The position numbers and the translations under genes were made by a program. 64,000 bases of DNA from Fulvivirga ligni (GTDB lineage: Bacteria; Bacteroidota; Bacteroidia; Cytophagales; Cyclobacteriaceae): assembly GCF_021389935.1 (NCBI RefSeq), contig NZ_CP089979.1, positions 2,213,001 to 2,277,000 of the forward strand, written 5' to 3'. Under the pieces are notes generated by a model that saw nothing but the letters and a program-made list of their open reading frames with translations, was not told the DNA's origin and ran no database searches. Shown here in pieces: positions 9,801 to 17,498 of the stretch (position 1 is the stretch's first letter; every line of letters starts with the position of its first letter).

Positions 9801-10259
9801 TTCGTGTTCAGCATGGACTTCGTAGTGATCATGACCATGATTGGTATCATTTCACTGGCGGGTGTGGTTGTAAACAATGCCATTGTATTGATAGACTTTA
9901 TAGAACTGATCAGAGCAAGAAAGCAGAAGGCGTTAGGAGTGGATCGATTAAGTTTTGACGAGATAGATGCTGCCATTGCAGAGGCTGGTAAGACAAGGCT
10001 TAGACCTGTATTATTGACCGCGATAACCACTATCCTGGGGCTTGTACCGCTAGCTATAGGTTTGAACTTTGACTTTATTAAGTTCTTCACAGAGTATCAC
10101 TCAGATTTCTATATGGGTGGTGATAACGTAGCATTCTGGGGACCAATGTCCTGGACTATTATATTCGGACTTACCTTCGCTACGTTCTTAACCTTGGTAA
10201 TTGTACCGATCATGTATCAGTTCTTTGCTAAGATTAATAGAAAGCTGAATATCAGTTAA
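6840..10259 (+). CDS. Efflux RND transporter permease subunit (HAE1-like)
   Basis: 1139 aa, longer than AcrB (1049). It has a charged cytoplasmic N-terminus (about 33 residues), TM1, two large periplasmic porter/docking loops and the usual TM clusters. The proton-relay segment of TM4 reads GMLVDNGIVIVEN (near residue 416); AcrB-type pumps have two aspartates there, and here the second is Asn. TM10 has VVNNAIVLID (near residue 1008) where AcrB has its Lys. Extra length between the two halves (about residues 515-570) holds two further hydrophobic segments. It probably exports drugs, lipids or detergent-like compounds, using the proton gradient. It is the last gene of the tetR operon and is followed by a strong terminator. 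Confidence 0.94.
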   Translation: MSDTNINKDNQPQVQEEHKEKEFGLTKLSLNNRNTVFFLLFLVVLMGITSYNNLPKDSYPEVEQPMVYVGTTYPGNSPVDIENLITRPIEKEINDISDVDNIKSTSVQDYSTIIVEFESDMDIDDALQKVKDAVDKAKQELPSDLDTDPNVFDMDFSQMPIMNINLSGNFSIEKLENIAEDLEDELERISEVSSVEVRGVDDKEVKIMANPYLMDAREISFSDIEQAVAAENVTFSAGNLKEGEQRRTIRVVGEYKDPQDLLNIVIKHQDDNIVYLGDVAKVEFGYIDPQSYARLALKPVVSVDVIKGSGENLLIATDKINKVLDEMRPQFPEGLEITITNDQSQMTRDLVNSLENNIISGVILVVLVLLFFLGTRNALFVGVAIPVSMFITFLIMSVLGITINMMILFSLILALGMLVDNGIVIVENVYRLMEEGLSPWEATRLGVSEVAWPIITSTATTLAAFLPLAMWPGLMGQFMKYLPIGVMITLTSSLFVALVINPALISVFMKIEDGKKVNHNKILRNSGILVLLGTLILIFGAAWLGNLLVFCGLLILLNVYVLMPASRRFQSGFLPWLEDLYSRTLSFALKGWRPWLFFWGTIALLILSIALNVIKPPTVLFFPENLPKYVNVFIEFPIGTDIDKTNEFSKQVEKEVMEVVKPYGEVVESVIAKVGQDTADPNDPGSFGATDTPNKARITVNFVEFKDRDGVDTREIFDEIRNAIQGYPGVSISVDKDAAGPPTGKPINIEVSGDDINTLISITDRMKNYINTSGIEGIENLQTDLETGKPELLVNIDRDNARRFGLSTMTIASEIRTALFGKEISKYKEGEDDYDIELRLQDEYRYDIETLKNKEITFRNNSGQIIQIPISSVANMELSSTYGSVKRKDLERVITLYSNVLQGYNPTAINDDIKVLLEDFEMPAGYDFKFGGQQEKQAEEMAFLTQALWLAVFIIFLIIVAQFNKITTPIIIMSSVGLSTVGVFLGLFVFSMDFVVIMTMIGIISLAGVVVNNAIVLIDFIELIRARKQKALGVDRLSFDEIDAAIAEAGKTRLRPVLLTAITTILGLVPLAIGLNFDFIKFFTEYHSDFYMGGDNVAFWGPMSWTIIFGLTFATFLTLVIVPIMYQFFAKINRKLNIS

Positions 10260-10278
10260 TACATTGATATAAATTAAG

Positions 10279-10316
10279 AAGGCTGTTTCTCCCCATGATG
10301 AAACAGCCTTTTTTTA
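10279..10316 (+). terminator. Rho-independent terminator of the efflux operon
   Basis: An 11-bp stem (AAGGCTGTTTC with GAAACAGCCTT) closes a 10-nt loop and runs into seven T residues. It lies 19 bp after the RND stop codon. Confidence 0.9.
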
Positions 10317-10370
10317 TTCAAATACATTGAACCCGAAGTAAAATTCTTAAGTTGGTATCATAAATAGAAA

Positions 10371-11618
10371 ATGCAGAAGCTAATGGTAATTGTGATGTTG
10401 ATGGCAGTAATGCTGCTGATTGATTATTATGTTTTTCAGGGTATTACATTTTTAATGCAGAATAGCTCTGCTACCGCCAGGAAGGCAGTGAAGTATGGAT
10501 ATTGGGGCCTAACTGTAGTTTCTTTCCTGGTTATACTGGTCTACAATTTTGGTGATCCTGAATGGTTTAAAGGCTCTTCGCGTAGCCTTATTTTTACTGG
10601 TCTATTCATCAATTATTTTTCTAAGGTATTTGCAATGCTCTTTTTGTTCATGGATGACCTCATTAGAGGTGTAAAGTGGATCATATCGCGTTTTTCCAGC
10701 CCTTCTCCATCTGGTGATGGTGAACCTATTACACGATCAGAGTTCTTGACTAAAACAGCAATTTTAGCCGGTACAGTGCCATTAGTGGCCATGAGCTATG
10801 GTATCATCTCTGGAGCACATGATTATAGATTTAGAAGAAAAACTATCTATCTACCTAACTTACCTAAAGAGTTCGATGGTATAACTATCGGTCAACTGTC
10901 AGATATCCATTCCGGCAGCTTTTTTAATAAAACGGCCGTTAAAGGTGGAGTAGAAATGTTCCTGAGAGAAAAGCCAGACTTAATATTTTTCACTGGTGAT
11001 CTGGTAAATAATGAAAGTGGCGAAGTAAAAGACTATATCAACATATTTGATAAGCTAAAGGCTCCTTTAGGTGTTTACTCAACCACGGGTAATCATGATT
11101 ATGGTGACTATGCTACATGGTCTTCAGAGACAGCCAAAAGGAAAAACTTTCAGGATTTGATCGCTGCCCATGATCAGATGGGATATGACCTGTTAATGAA
11201 TGAGCACAGGTTTATTCAAATAGGCAATGAGAAAATAGCTGTGCTTGGTAATGAAAATTGGGGTGCCGGCAGATTTTCTAAATATGGCAATCTGGAAAAA
11301 GCTTATGCAGGAAGTGAAGAAGCGCCAGTAAAATTGCTTTTATCTCATGATCCAAGTCATTGGGATGCACAGGTAAGACCAAAACATCCGGATATTGATG
11401 TGATGTTTGCCGGGCATACACACGGCTTTCAGTTTGGGGTAGAAGTGGGTGGTTTTAAATGGAGCCCTTCTCAATACGTGTACAAGCAGTGGGCAGGACT
11501 GTATCAGGAAGATAATCAATACCTATATGTAAACCGGGGCTTTGGGTATTTAGGATATCCCGGGAGGGTTGGAATGCCTCCCGAGTTAACCATTATAACA
11601 TTGAAAAGAGAGGCCTAG
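10371..11618 (+). CDS. Membrane-anchored metallophosphoesterase (YkuE-like)
   Basis: 415 aa. Four hydrophobic segments in the first 105 residues anchor the protein. The calcineurin-like domain carries all the metal motifs: SDIH (near residue 177), TGDLVNN (208), TGNHDYGD (237), SHDPSHW (325) and GHTHGFQFG (348). In the YkuE/LpxG-like group such enzymes cleave phosphate esters or pyrophosphate lipids at the membrane; the substrate here is unknown. It stands alone after a terminator, and its end overlaps the convergent gene by 4 bp. Confidence 0.9.
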   Translation: MQKLMVIVMLMAVMLLIDYYVFQGITFLMQNSSATARKAVKYGYWGLTVVSFLVILVYNFGDPEWFKGSSRSLIFTGLFINYFSKVFAMLFLFMDDLIRGVKWIISRFSSPSPSGDGEPITRSEFLTKTAILAGTVPLVAMSYGIISGAHDYRFRRKTIYLPNLPKEFDGITIGQLSDIHSGSFFNKTAVKGGVEMFLREKPDLIFFTGDLVNNESGEVKDYINIFDKLKAPLGVYSTTGNHDYGDYATWSSETAKRKNFQDLIAAHDQMGYDLLMNEHRFIQIGNEKIAVLGNENWGAGRFSKYGNLEKAYAGSEEAPVKLLLSHDPSHWDAQVRPKHPDIDVMFAGHTHGFQFGVEVGGFKWSPSQYVYKQWAGLYQEDNQYLYVNRGFGYLGYPGRVGMPPELTIITLKREA

Positions 11619-12073
11619 TTTTCTGTTTCCACCTTCTTGATCCAATCATCAGAAGAAGATACAGCTACTGTTCCGTCTTTTTTAACTAAAATAAAATCTA
11701 ACATCACAGGTGTTCTACAGCCTTGAAACTGTGTATCGCCTGTGCTTTTCATTAATATAGGATAAGAAAGGCCATATTCTCTTTGAAACTTAACAATTTC
11801 ATTGTTTTCGTCTAAAAGAAAACCCCACTCCATTTGAATAGCTCCTTTTTTGCATGATTCTGGCGCAAAGCCAAATACATCATAGTTATAGGTGCCTGTA
11901 CCGTCATCATTAAGCTGTAAGTAGCCAGTTTTACGGCCAGTATACTTACCGTAAAGTTCAGAAGGTATATTGAAGGTGGTTTTTACAGGAGTGCCGTTAT
12001 ATTCAATTTCTCGAATCTTTTCTCCTGATGTAAATAGAGCCAGACTAATTAGTATAGATAAAAGTGCTTTCAT
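11615..12073 (-). CDS. Secreted hypothetical protein, 152 aa
   Basis: A signal peptide (MKALLSILISLALFTSGEK) precedes a beta-rich domain of about 130 residues with a repeated glycine/tyrosine pattern (YTGRKTGYLQLNDDGTGTYNYD) and two cysteines that could pair. The pattern suggests a small lipocalin-like beta-sheet protein of the kind seen in Bacteroidota, but I do not recognise a family. It lies 8 bp downstream of the DUF3127 gene and may be co-transcribed with it. Its 3' end overlaps the metallophosphoesterase gene by 4 bp. Confidence 0.7.
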   Translation of the reverse strand: MKALLSILISLALFTSGEKIREIEYNGTPVKTTFNIPSELYGKYTGRKTGYLQLNDDGTGTYNYDVFGFAPESCKKGAIQMEWGFLLDENNEIVKFQREYGLSYPILMKSTGDTQFQGCRTPVMLDFILVKKDGTVAVSSSDDWIKKVETEN

Positions 12074-12081
12074 GTATCAGA

Positions 12082-12474
12082 TTAAAACGGTAAATCATCT
12101 TCATCCCCACCTTCAGAAATCCAGCCTGGTTCTTCCATTTGATCCATGCCATTATCCATTGGAGGAGGAGTATTGCCACCACCTGCAGCAGGAGCAGTAT
12201 TTCCTTCTAGTTTCCAGGCTTGTAACGAATTGAAATACTTTACTTCACCTTTAGGGTCAGTCCACTTACGACCTTTTAAGTTGAAGTGTACATTTATCTC
12301 GTCTCCTGTCTTGAAACTATCTAAAAGTGCGCATTTATCCTGTATCATCTCAAATTTGATAAACTCAGGATACTGTGGATTTTCTGCGTACTCTAAAACG
12401 AATTCTCTTTTTTGGAATGAACTGGTAACTTGTTGTGTGTTCGAAATTTCTAAAATTCTCCCCTTAACGTTCAT
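12082..12474 (-). CDS. DUF3127 family protein with SSB-like acidic tip
   Basis: 130 aa. Residues 1-90 match DUF3127 (MNVKGRILEISNTQQV, KGRKWTDPKGEVKYFNSLQ), a small OB-fold-like domain typical of Bacteroidota. A low-complexity Gly/Pro/Asn linker follows, and the protein ends DEDDLPF. This is very like the acidic C-terminal tip of single-stranded-DNA-binding protein (DDDIPF), which recruits repair and replication proteins. The architecture (OB-like core, disordered linker, acidic hydrophobic tip) therefore copies SSB. A nucleic-acid role is inference. Confidence 0.85.
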   Translation of the reverse strand: MNVKGRILEISNTQQVTSSFQKREFVLEYAENPQYPEFIKFEMIQDKCALLDSFKTGDEINVHFNLKGRKWTDPKGEVKYFNSLQAWKLEGNTAPAAGGGNTPPPMDNGMDQMEEPGWISEGGDEDDLPF

Positions 12475-12537
12475 GAAAACTTTATTTTTATTTTTTGATA
12501 CTTAAATGAAAAGCAAAGGTAATGGAATATACTAATC

Positions 12538-12642
12538 TTATCTTTTTTTTCTGAAGATTGCCCAGAAAATAACGACAAAAATGATTCCACCTACTACCAT
12601 AGCCAGTATGGTGCCTGAGTCTATTAATTCTACTGCGTGCAT
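12538..12642 (-). CDS. Small single-pass membrane protein, 34 aa
   Basis: An ATG at 12640-12642 opens a 35-codon frame. The N-terminus is short (MHAVELIDSGT), a hydrophobic span of about 17 residues follows (ILAMVVGGIIFVVIFWAIF), and a basic tail FRKKR is consistent with a cytoplasmic C-terminus. Sequence quality is good for so short a frame: one clean transmembrane helix with a GG pair and positive-inside tail. It lies upstream of the DUF3127 gene on the same strand. It resembles the small subunits found in respiratory or transport complexes, but no family can be assigned. Confidence 0.55.
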   Translation of the reverse strand: MHAVELIDSGTILAMVVGGIIFVVIFWAIFRKKR

Positions 12643-12743
12643 AATTCAAATCTTTGCTACAAAGATAGTAGATCAGCCCTAGTTAAGTTTTTAAATATTG
12701 CTTCTTTTGATAAACTTGTAGATATAAACCTCAGATAAGCCTT

Positions 12744-13949
12744 TTGAAAGTCAGTCAGCGTAATCATTTATTCGGAGCATTTTTGATCATAGTGATTATA
12801 GCTGTTCTTTGCCTCAGAATTTCTGTGGAGGCCACCCATTATCGATCGCCAGATTCTGATTTCTACATTCGCGTGGCAGAAAATATTCTGGAGGGAAAAG
12901 GCCTACGAGGCCCAAACACCTTTCCTTTTGATGAAAATACACCTGAACAACACTTCGCAGCCTGGGCGCCAGGTTATCCTATTCTCACGGCTTTTGTTGC
13001 CTGGTTAACGGGTGGAGTCTCTGTATTTTGGGCCTCTAAAATGGTCAATTTCATAGCGCTGATAGCCATATACTTTTTATTATTTAAATGGGTGGGCAGC
13101 AGGGCATGGTTCCCATTTCTTTACTTCTGCTCGTTTGCCATGTTGGAAGTGTATTCATACTCCTGGTCAGAGCCGATTTTCCTGGTCTTTGTGTTGTTGC
13201 TAGCTTATCAGCTGAAAAATGCCTGGTATGAACGGGAGAGGCTTTTCTTTTTGAAATTGACGGTCACCTTATCTCTACTTTTCTTCATAAGGTATGCCGG
13301 TTTGGTCTATTATTTTGGAGTAGCCTTTTATGCTATAGCAGCCTTTTTCATGAACCGCAGAAAGCTGAGTTTTCAATGTATTATCAGCCTGGCAATATGT
13401 TCTATTTTGGCCCTTGGCTATTTTTATTATAACTACCTGCAAGTGGGGGATTATACAGGAGGAGAAAGGGTGTTTCCAGATTGGATCAATAACCTTGATT
13501 TTATTGGCAACTTACTTCACGGCTTCCTGAATTCTGCTTCTCTGGCCCGCAACTTTTATCTAGCGACAGATGAGTACCTGTATTTTGCACTTATGCTCAT
13601 TCAGTTGGCTGTTATCGGTTATATGATCACGAAGAGAAGGTTGATCAATGGCCCATTGCTAAAAACTAATGAAGATGTCTATGCCTTGTGGGGTACGAGC
13701 TTTTCTTATATGCTCATCTTGCTCATTTTAAGGCGTTTATCTCCATTTGACCCTTTTGACTATAGAATATTGAGCCCCTTTATTCTTCCTTTTTTCGTTG
13801 GATTATTTATGGCCATTCTGAAAAAGGAAGCCTTTTTTCAGAAAGTATACAGGCCTATAGTAGCCTTTATGATGCTCTGCCTGGTAATGAACCTGCCTAA
13901 GGTTTATCTTCTTGAAAAAGTGAAGGCATTATTGTCTATGATCCTTTAA
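12744..13949 (+). CDS. GT-C-type integral membrane protein (putative glycosyltransferase)
   Basis: 401 aa with about ten transmembrane helices. The first extracytoplasmic loop after TM1 has acidic residues in SPDSDFYIRVAENILEG, the pattern of polyprenyl-phosphate-sugar-dependent GT-C enzymes (ArnT/PMT-like), followed by WAPGYPILTA, also typical. These enzymes transfer sugars outside the membrane to lipids or proteins; donor and acceptor are unknown. The start is TTG at 12744, with no nearby in-frame ATG. It stands alone and overlaps the convergent helix-hairpin-helix gene by 4 bp. Confidence 0.75.
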   Translation: MKVSQRNHLFGAFLIIVIIAVLCLRISVEATHYRSPDSDFYIRVAENILEGKGLRGPNTFPFDENTPEQHFAAWAPGYPILTAFVAWLTGGVSVFWASKMVNFIALIAIYFLLFKWVGSRAWFPFLYFCSFAMLEVYSYSWSEPIFLVFVLLLAYQLKNAWYERERLFFLKLTVTLSLLFFIRYAGLVYYFGVAFYAIAAFFMNRRKLSFQCIISLAICSILALGYFYYNYLQVGDYTGGERVFPDWINNLDFIGNLLHGFLNSASLARNFYLATDEYLYFALMLIQLAVIGYMITKRRLINGPLLKTNEDVYALWGTSFSYMLILLILRRLSPFDPFDYRILSPFILPFFVGLFMAILKKEAFFQKVYRPIVAFMMLCLVMNLPKVYLLEKVKALLSMIL

Positions 13950-16009
13950 AATCGCACCCTCAACTGACATTTGATGTCGGTCTTGGTGCTTCCTTCTATT
14001 TCTTCCAACCCTGAACTAATAGAGTCTTGATTACGGTATTGGGTTTGCGCATATTTTACCCAGATATCAAAGTGCTGGTTAATCTTGTACTGTAGAAGAA
14101 TGTAAGTTCGGGTACCGCGACCATGGTATGCTGGGATGGCAAACGAATACAAGACATCTCTTTCATATGCATATTGCCTATTCTCATAGTCATCGGTATC
14201 AAATAACGCAAAACGAGTACTGATTCTGAATTTATTAAGCCTCAGATTCAGATCCTGAATCAGCGCCAAACCTTCTGAATGGCGGTGATTCAGGTTGTAA
14301 TTACTAAATTGTATTCTTGTTTTTAGTGTGATATTATCGGTGGCGTCAAGATCTGCGGAAATTATCCAATTGTTTTTTATGCCATTGGCCGTAAGTACCA
14401 TCGGTCTTTCTAGTATGGTAATGTCAGTGGCTTTTGATTCTTGCCTGAACTGAGCATATAATAAAGCCTTTCTTGTGGGCTGATAGTTGAAGCGAACCAA
14501 ATATTCATAACCATCGGAAGGGCGACTGACGCCAAATTTTAGCCACGGAAAGCTAAATTGATCAAAATATGCTGTTACTAGATACTTTCTGTTTGGTGAG
14601 TATTTCAAGCCCCAATACCAGCCACTTTCATTGCTATTGGTCCCGGCTGCTTCAGAAAAGGCACTGCCATAGAAGCTGTGAAAATCCTTTTCATAGTGAC
14701 GTAAAACAATGGAGCTCTGCAGGCTCTTACTTAAATTGATAATAAAACCACCAACAGCACCTATTCCGCCACTTTTAGATCTGGCAGCTTCTGTAAAGAG
14801 AGCCAGGTTATTCCAGTTGTATTGCCCTGATATTCCGATGTTATAATTGTCAGTGCCGCTAAAGGCATATCTATTATAGAGCTGGTCAGATTTTATGAGA
14901 GGAGTGCTGTAATGATTACCAATGACTGTAAACCCAACTTGCAGATTATCAGCGGCATCTTTGAATAGTAAATGGCTTCCATAAGTTTGTTCATTGATCT
15001 GGTTTTTGGCATTAATTTCACTGTCAGTTCGGTGAAAACCACTGCTTTGAACGGAAGAAATAAACTCGTAAGCATTCCTCGCAGAGTCTGATCTTAGCAC
15101 AGCATCCTGCTGAAGTCTGGAGTAGAAGACAGTGGTTTCCAGATGTTTATTGATCTGATAAGAGGCCGTGGCACCTCTGAAAAATCCGGTTTCAAGGACA
15201 GAAGTGTAAGGCCCGGCTCCCATATTACTTCTTCTCACGGTATTGATAGTCTCAGATCCCTTACCCACATTGAAGCCTGCCGAAAGTAGCAGGCCTTGAC
15301 CAAACTGCATTTGATAATCCCCTACGATCAGATTTTTTAAACGACCTTCATTCTGAATTTGAAAATGCAAGCTGTAGAAATCAAATCCTTGATTTTTGTT
15401 ATTTAATGAGAAGGTTTCTCCTGCATCTTTTTCAGCGGTAAAACCTAAACTAAAGTCATTGGTGTGACTCACTCTAAAGCGGCTGTATAATTTGTAAGGA
15501 CTACCGGCATAGAGTGAAATACTGCTTTCGTTAGGCTCAGTATAGCCCTTTTTTGTTTCTAATGTTCTCTCTACCCTAAGTAATAAATAGTTGTTCGGTT
15601 CTGTAGTAATTCGCTGCCACAGTGGTGTATTATCTTTGTTCAAATACTCATCTACCCTAATGAAAGGCAGAAGTGACCTGATATCATCCAAACTCAGAGC
15701 AGGAATAGTTTGTAACTCATAGACAGACAGTAAGTTTCCATACTTTTTAATATGCTCAATGATGGCATCTATTTGCTGGTCATTGAGTATATAAAGAGCC
15801 CGAAGATCTTCTTTCGTAGCTTTGTTAATATTAATCGGATTGGAATAATAGAGCAATAGAGATTCATATAGCTCATCATAACTTAAGTCACTATCCTGAA
15901 AAGCAAAGATCTTCTCTATATATTTTTGAATATCAACGTCTTGTCTAGTATTCTGAGCTGCTAGTGGTAAGCTTATCAATATCAATATAGGTAAAATAAG
16001 CAGCTTCAT
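13946..16009 (-). CDS. Helix-hairpin-helix protein fused to an outer-membrane beta-barrel
   Basis: 687 aa. A signal peptide (ending LPLAAQ) is followed by a ComEA-like double helix-hairpin-helix region (about residues 50-120: NININKATKEDLRALY, then YGNLLSVYELQTIPALS). The remaining 550 residues alternate like beta-strands, with many aromatic girdle residues and a C-terminal CQLRVRF strand, as expected of a porin-like barrel. Helix-hairpin-helix domains bind DNA, and ComEA captures incoming DNA, so a part in DNA uptake is possible; protein-protein contact is an alternative. Its start overlaps the stop of the PorV-like gene by 4 bp, so the two are translationally coupled. Confidence 0.8.
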   Translation of the reverse strand: MKLLILPILILISLPLAAQNTRQDVDIQKYIEKIFAFQDSDLSYDELYESLLLYYSNPININKATKEDLRALYILNDQQIDAIIEHIKKYGNLLSVYELQTIPALSLDDIRSLLPFIRVDEYLNKDNTPLWQRITTEPNNYLLLRVERTLETKKGYTEPNESSISLYAGSPYKLYSRFRVSHTNDFSLGFTAEKDAGETFSLNNKNQGFDFYSLHFQIQNEGRLKNLIVGDYQMQFGQGLLLSAGFNVGKGSETINTVRRSNMGAGPYTSVLETGFFRGATASYQINKHLETTVFYSRLQQDAVLRSDSARNAYEFISSVQSSGFHRTDSEINAKNQINEQTYGSHLLFKDAADNLQVGFTVIGNHYSTPLIKSDQLYNRYAFSGTDNYNIGISGQYNWNNLALFTEAARSKSGGIGAVGGFIINLSKSLQSSIVLRHYEKDFHSFYGSAFSEAAGTNSNESGWYWGLKYSPNRKYLVTAYFDQFSFPWLKFGVSRPSDGYEYLVRFNYQPTRKALLYAQFRQESKATDITILERPMVLTANGIKNNWIISADLDATDNITLKTRIQFSNYNLNHRHSEGLALIQDLNLRLNKFRISTRFALFDTDDYENRQYAYERDVLYSFAIPAYHGRGTRTYILLQYKINQHFDIWVKYAQTQYRNQDSISSGLEEIEGSTKTDIKCQLRVRF

Positions 16010-16824
16010 TCTGCCAATTTTAAATAATAAATTAGCCCTACTTGATGGCTTAGTCCCAGGTTACGGCTGTTAGTGATGGCATAGTCAATAGAAAGTTTTC
16101 TGGACCGAAACCCCAAGCCAGCAAACTGCTTAAAGGCATTGGTCTGGGCTCCAATTCTTATGGCTAGTCGGCTTAAAAACAGATATTCTAATCCTGACTG
16201 GATAGATAGATCATAATCCAAATCTTTTTCTACTTCCACGTTGAAAATGACCTTTTGAGTTGGTCGGTAGGATATCCCAACCTGCATGATGGTGGGTAGT
16301 CTTTCATCTTCAAAGTCTGAAATTTTGGCTTGATTAATATTCTTAATATATGCTCCAATAATGAATTGTTCTGACAGAGTGGTAATCCCTCCGAAATCTA
16401 TCGAGAGTAAGTTTTTATTGCCGTAACCTTCCAGATGATATTGATTATAATTCACCCTGATACCAAGACTGGTTATTCCGAATGTGTTAGCATAGCTGGC
16501 CGAAAGCTGTTGTTCATGATACAGATCATCTCCAAACTTCAGTACAGAAATTCCAATAGAGCCAGTTGTTAATGGTTTATTAATTCCAGCGGCTATTGTG
16601 TTTAATCCTTCAACTCCATACCTGTTTTCAAATCCTCCGATAACGCTCATATTTTTGAGCTCTGAAAGTCCTGCAGGATTGTTGAGCAACGACCATTCAT
16701 CAGCCATGGTGCTGGAGGTATAGCCCATACCGGTGCTTCTGGCTCCAAACTCTACAATGTTTTGTGCAGAAGTTTTGATGAGCTGGGTCAAAAGCAATAA
16801 ACTAATCAGGATTAATTTTTTCAT
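16006..16824 (-). CDS. PorV/PorQ-like outer-membrane beta-barrel protein
   Basis: 272 aa. A signal peptide (about 20 residues, ending TSAQ) precedes a FadL-like barrel. The N-terminal ARSTGMGYTSSTMADEW, LLNNPAGLSELKN motif is the typical start of PorV/PorQ and UPF0164 proteins. PorV shuttles T9SS cargo and PorQ attaches it; whether this member belongs to either or is an orphan is not clear. It is coupled to the helix-hairpin-helix/barrel gene by an ATGA overlap, hinting at a joint outer-membrane complex. Confidence 0.75.
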   Translation of the reverse strand: MKKLILISLLLLTQLIKTSAQNIVEFGARSTGMGYTSSTMADEWSLLNNPAGLSELKNMSVIGGFENRYGVEGLNTIAAGINKPLTTGSIGISVLKFGDDLYHEQQLSASYANTFGITSLGIRVNYNQYHLEGYGNKNLLSIDFGGITTLSEQFIIGAYIKNINQAKISDFEDERLPTIMQVGISYRPTQKVIFNVEVEKDLDYDLSIQSGLEYLFLSRLAIRIGAQTNAFKQFAGLGFRSRKLSIDYAITNSRNLGLSHQVGLIYYLKLAE

Positions 16825-16892
16825 AATGACGCTAAGGTTGTATACTTAAAATACTAAAACCTCCGTATGAGTAGAAGTGAATGTAACTAATC

Positions 16893-17498
16893 ATGATTAA
16901 GCTATTTATTTTAATGAGTATGCTGCCTTTCACGCTTTTAGCACAGGATACTCTTCGCTATGAAAGTGGTGCTGAAAAGGCGGTTGGAGCGCTTAAAAAT
17001 GGGAAAAGAGAAGGTGAATGGGTATTTTATTATCCTGATGGAACCTTAAGTGCTTACCAAACCTACAGTAGCGGCGCTTTAAATGGAGACGTAAGTTATT
17101 TCAATTTTCAGGGAAACCTCACCGGGAAGGAGTATTGGCGCAATGATCTTCTAGTGGATTCTGCCACGTATTATCATGATAATGGAGTTGTAGAAAAAGC
17201 CGGTAAGTATGACTTGGGTAGGTATGAAGGAGTGTGGCGCTTTTATCATGAAAATGGTAGATTAAAGCGCATAGTAACCTACGTAAATGGCTGGCCAGAA
17301 GGAGATTGGCAAGTGTTTAACAATCAGGGGATACTCGTACAGAAAGGCTCATTTTCTGAAGGTAAAGAAACCGGAGAATGGAAGTTCTACACAGATAAAG
17401 GTGATCTGGAGTATGTTGGTAATTACGAAAATGGAGAGAGAGTAGGGAAGTGGTACAGAGTAACTGCCAAAGGCAAGCGAAAGGAAGTAGATTATTAA
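16893..17498 (+). CDS. YwqK-family MORN-like repeat protein
   Basis: 201 aa. A signal peptide (MIKLFILMSMLPFTLLAQ) is followed by about seven repeats of the MORN_2 type (GKREGEWVFYYPDGTLSA, GRYEGVWRFYHENGRLK, GKETGEWKFYTDKGDLE). Databases often call such proteins antitoxin YwqK, but here the protein is exported and no toxin gene is adjacent. A cell-envelope role is more probable. Divergent from the PorV-like gene; the 3' end overlaps the convergent Omp85-like gene by 4 bp. Confidence 0.8.
   Translation: MIKLFILMSMLPFTLLAQDTLRYESGAEKAVGALKNGKREGEWVFYYPDGTLSAYQTYSSGALNGDVSYFNFQGNLTGKEYWRNDLLVDSATYYHDNGVVEKAGKYDLGRYEGVWRFYHENGRLKRIVTYVNGWPEGDWQVFNNQGILVQKGSFSEGKETGEWKFYTDKGDLEYVGNYENGERVGKWYRVTAKGKRKEVDY

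Noticed and set aside
16893-17498. Toxin-antitoxin pair around YwqK
   Set aside because: No toxin-like gene is adjacent and the protein has a signal peptide.
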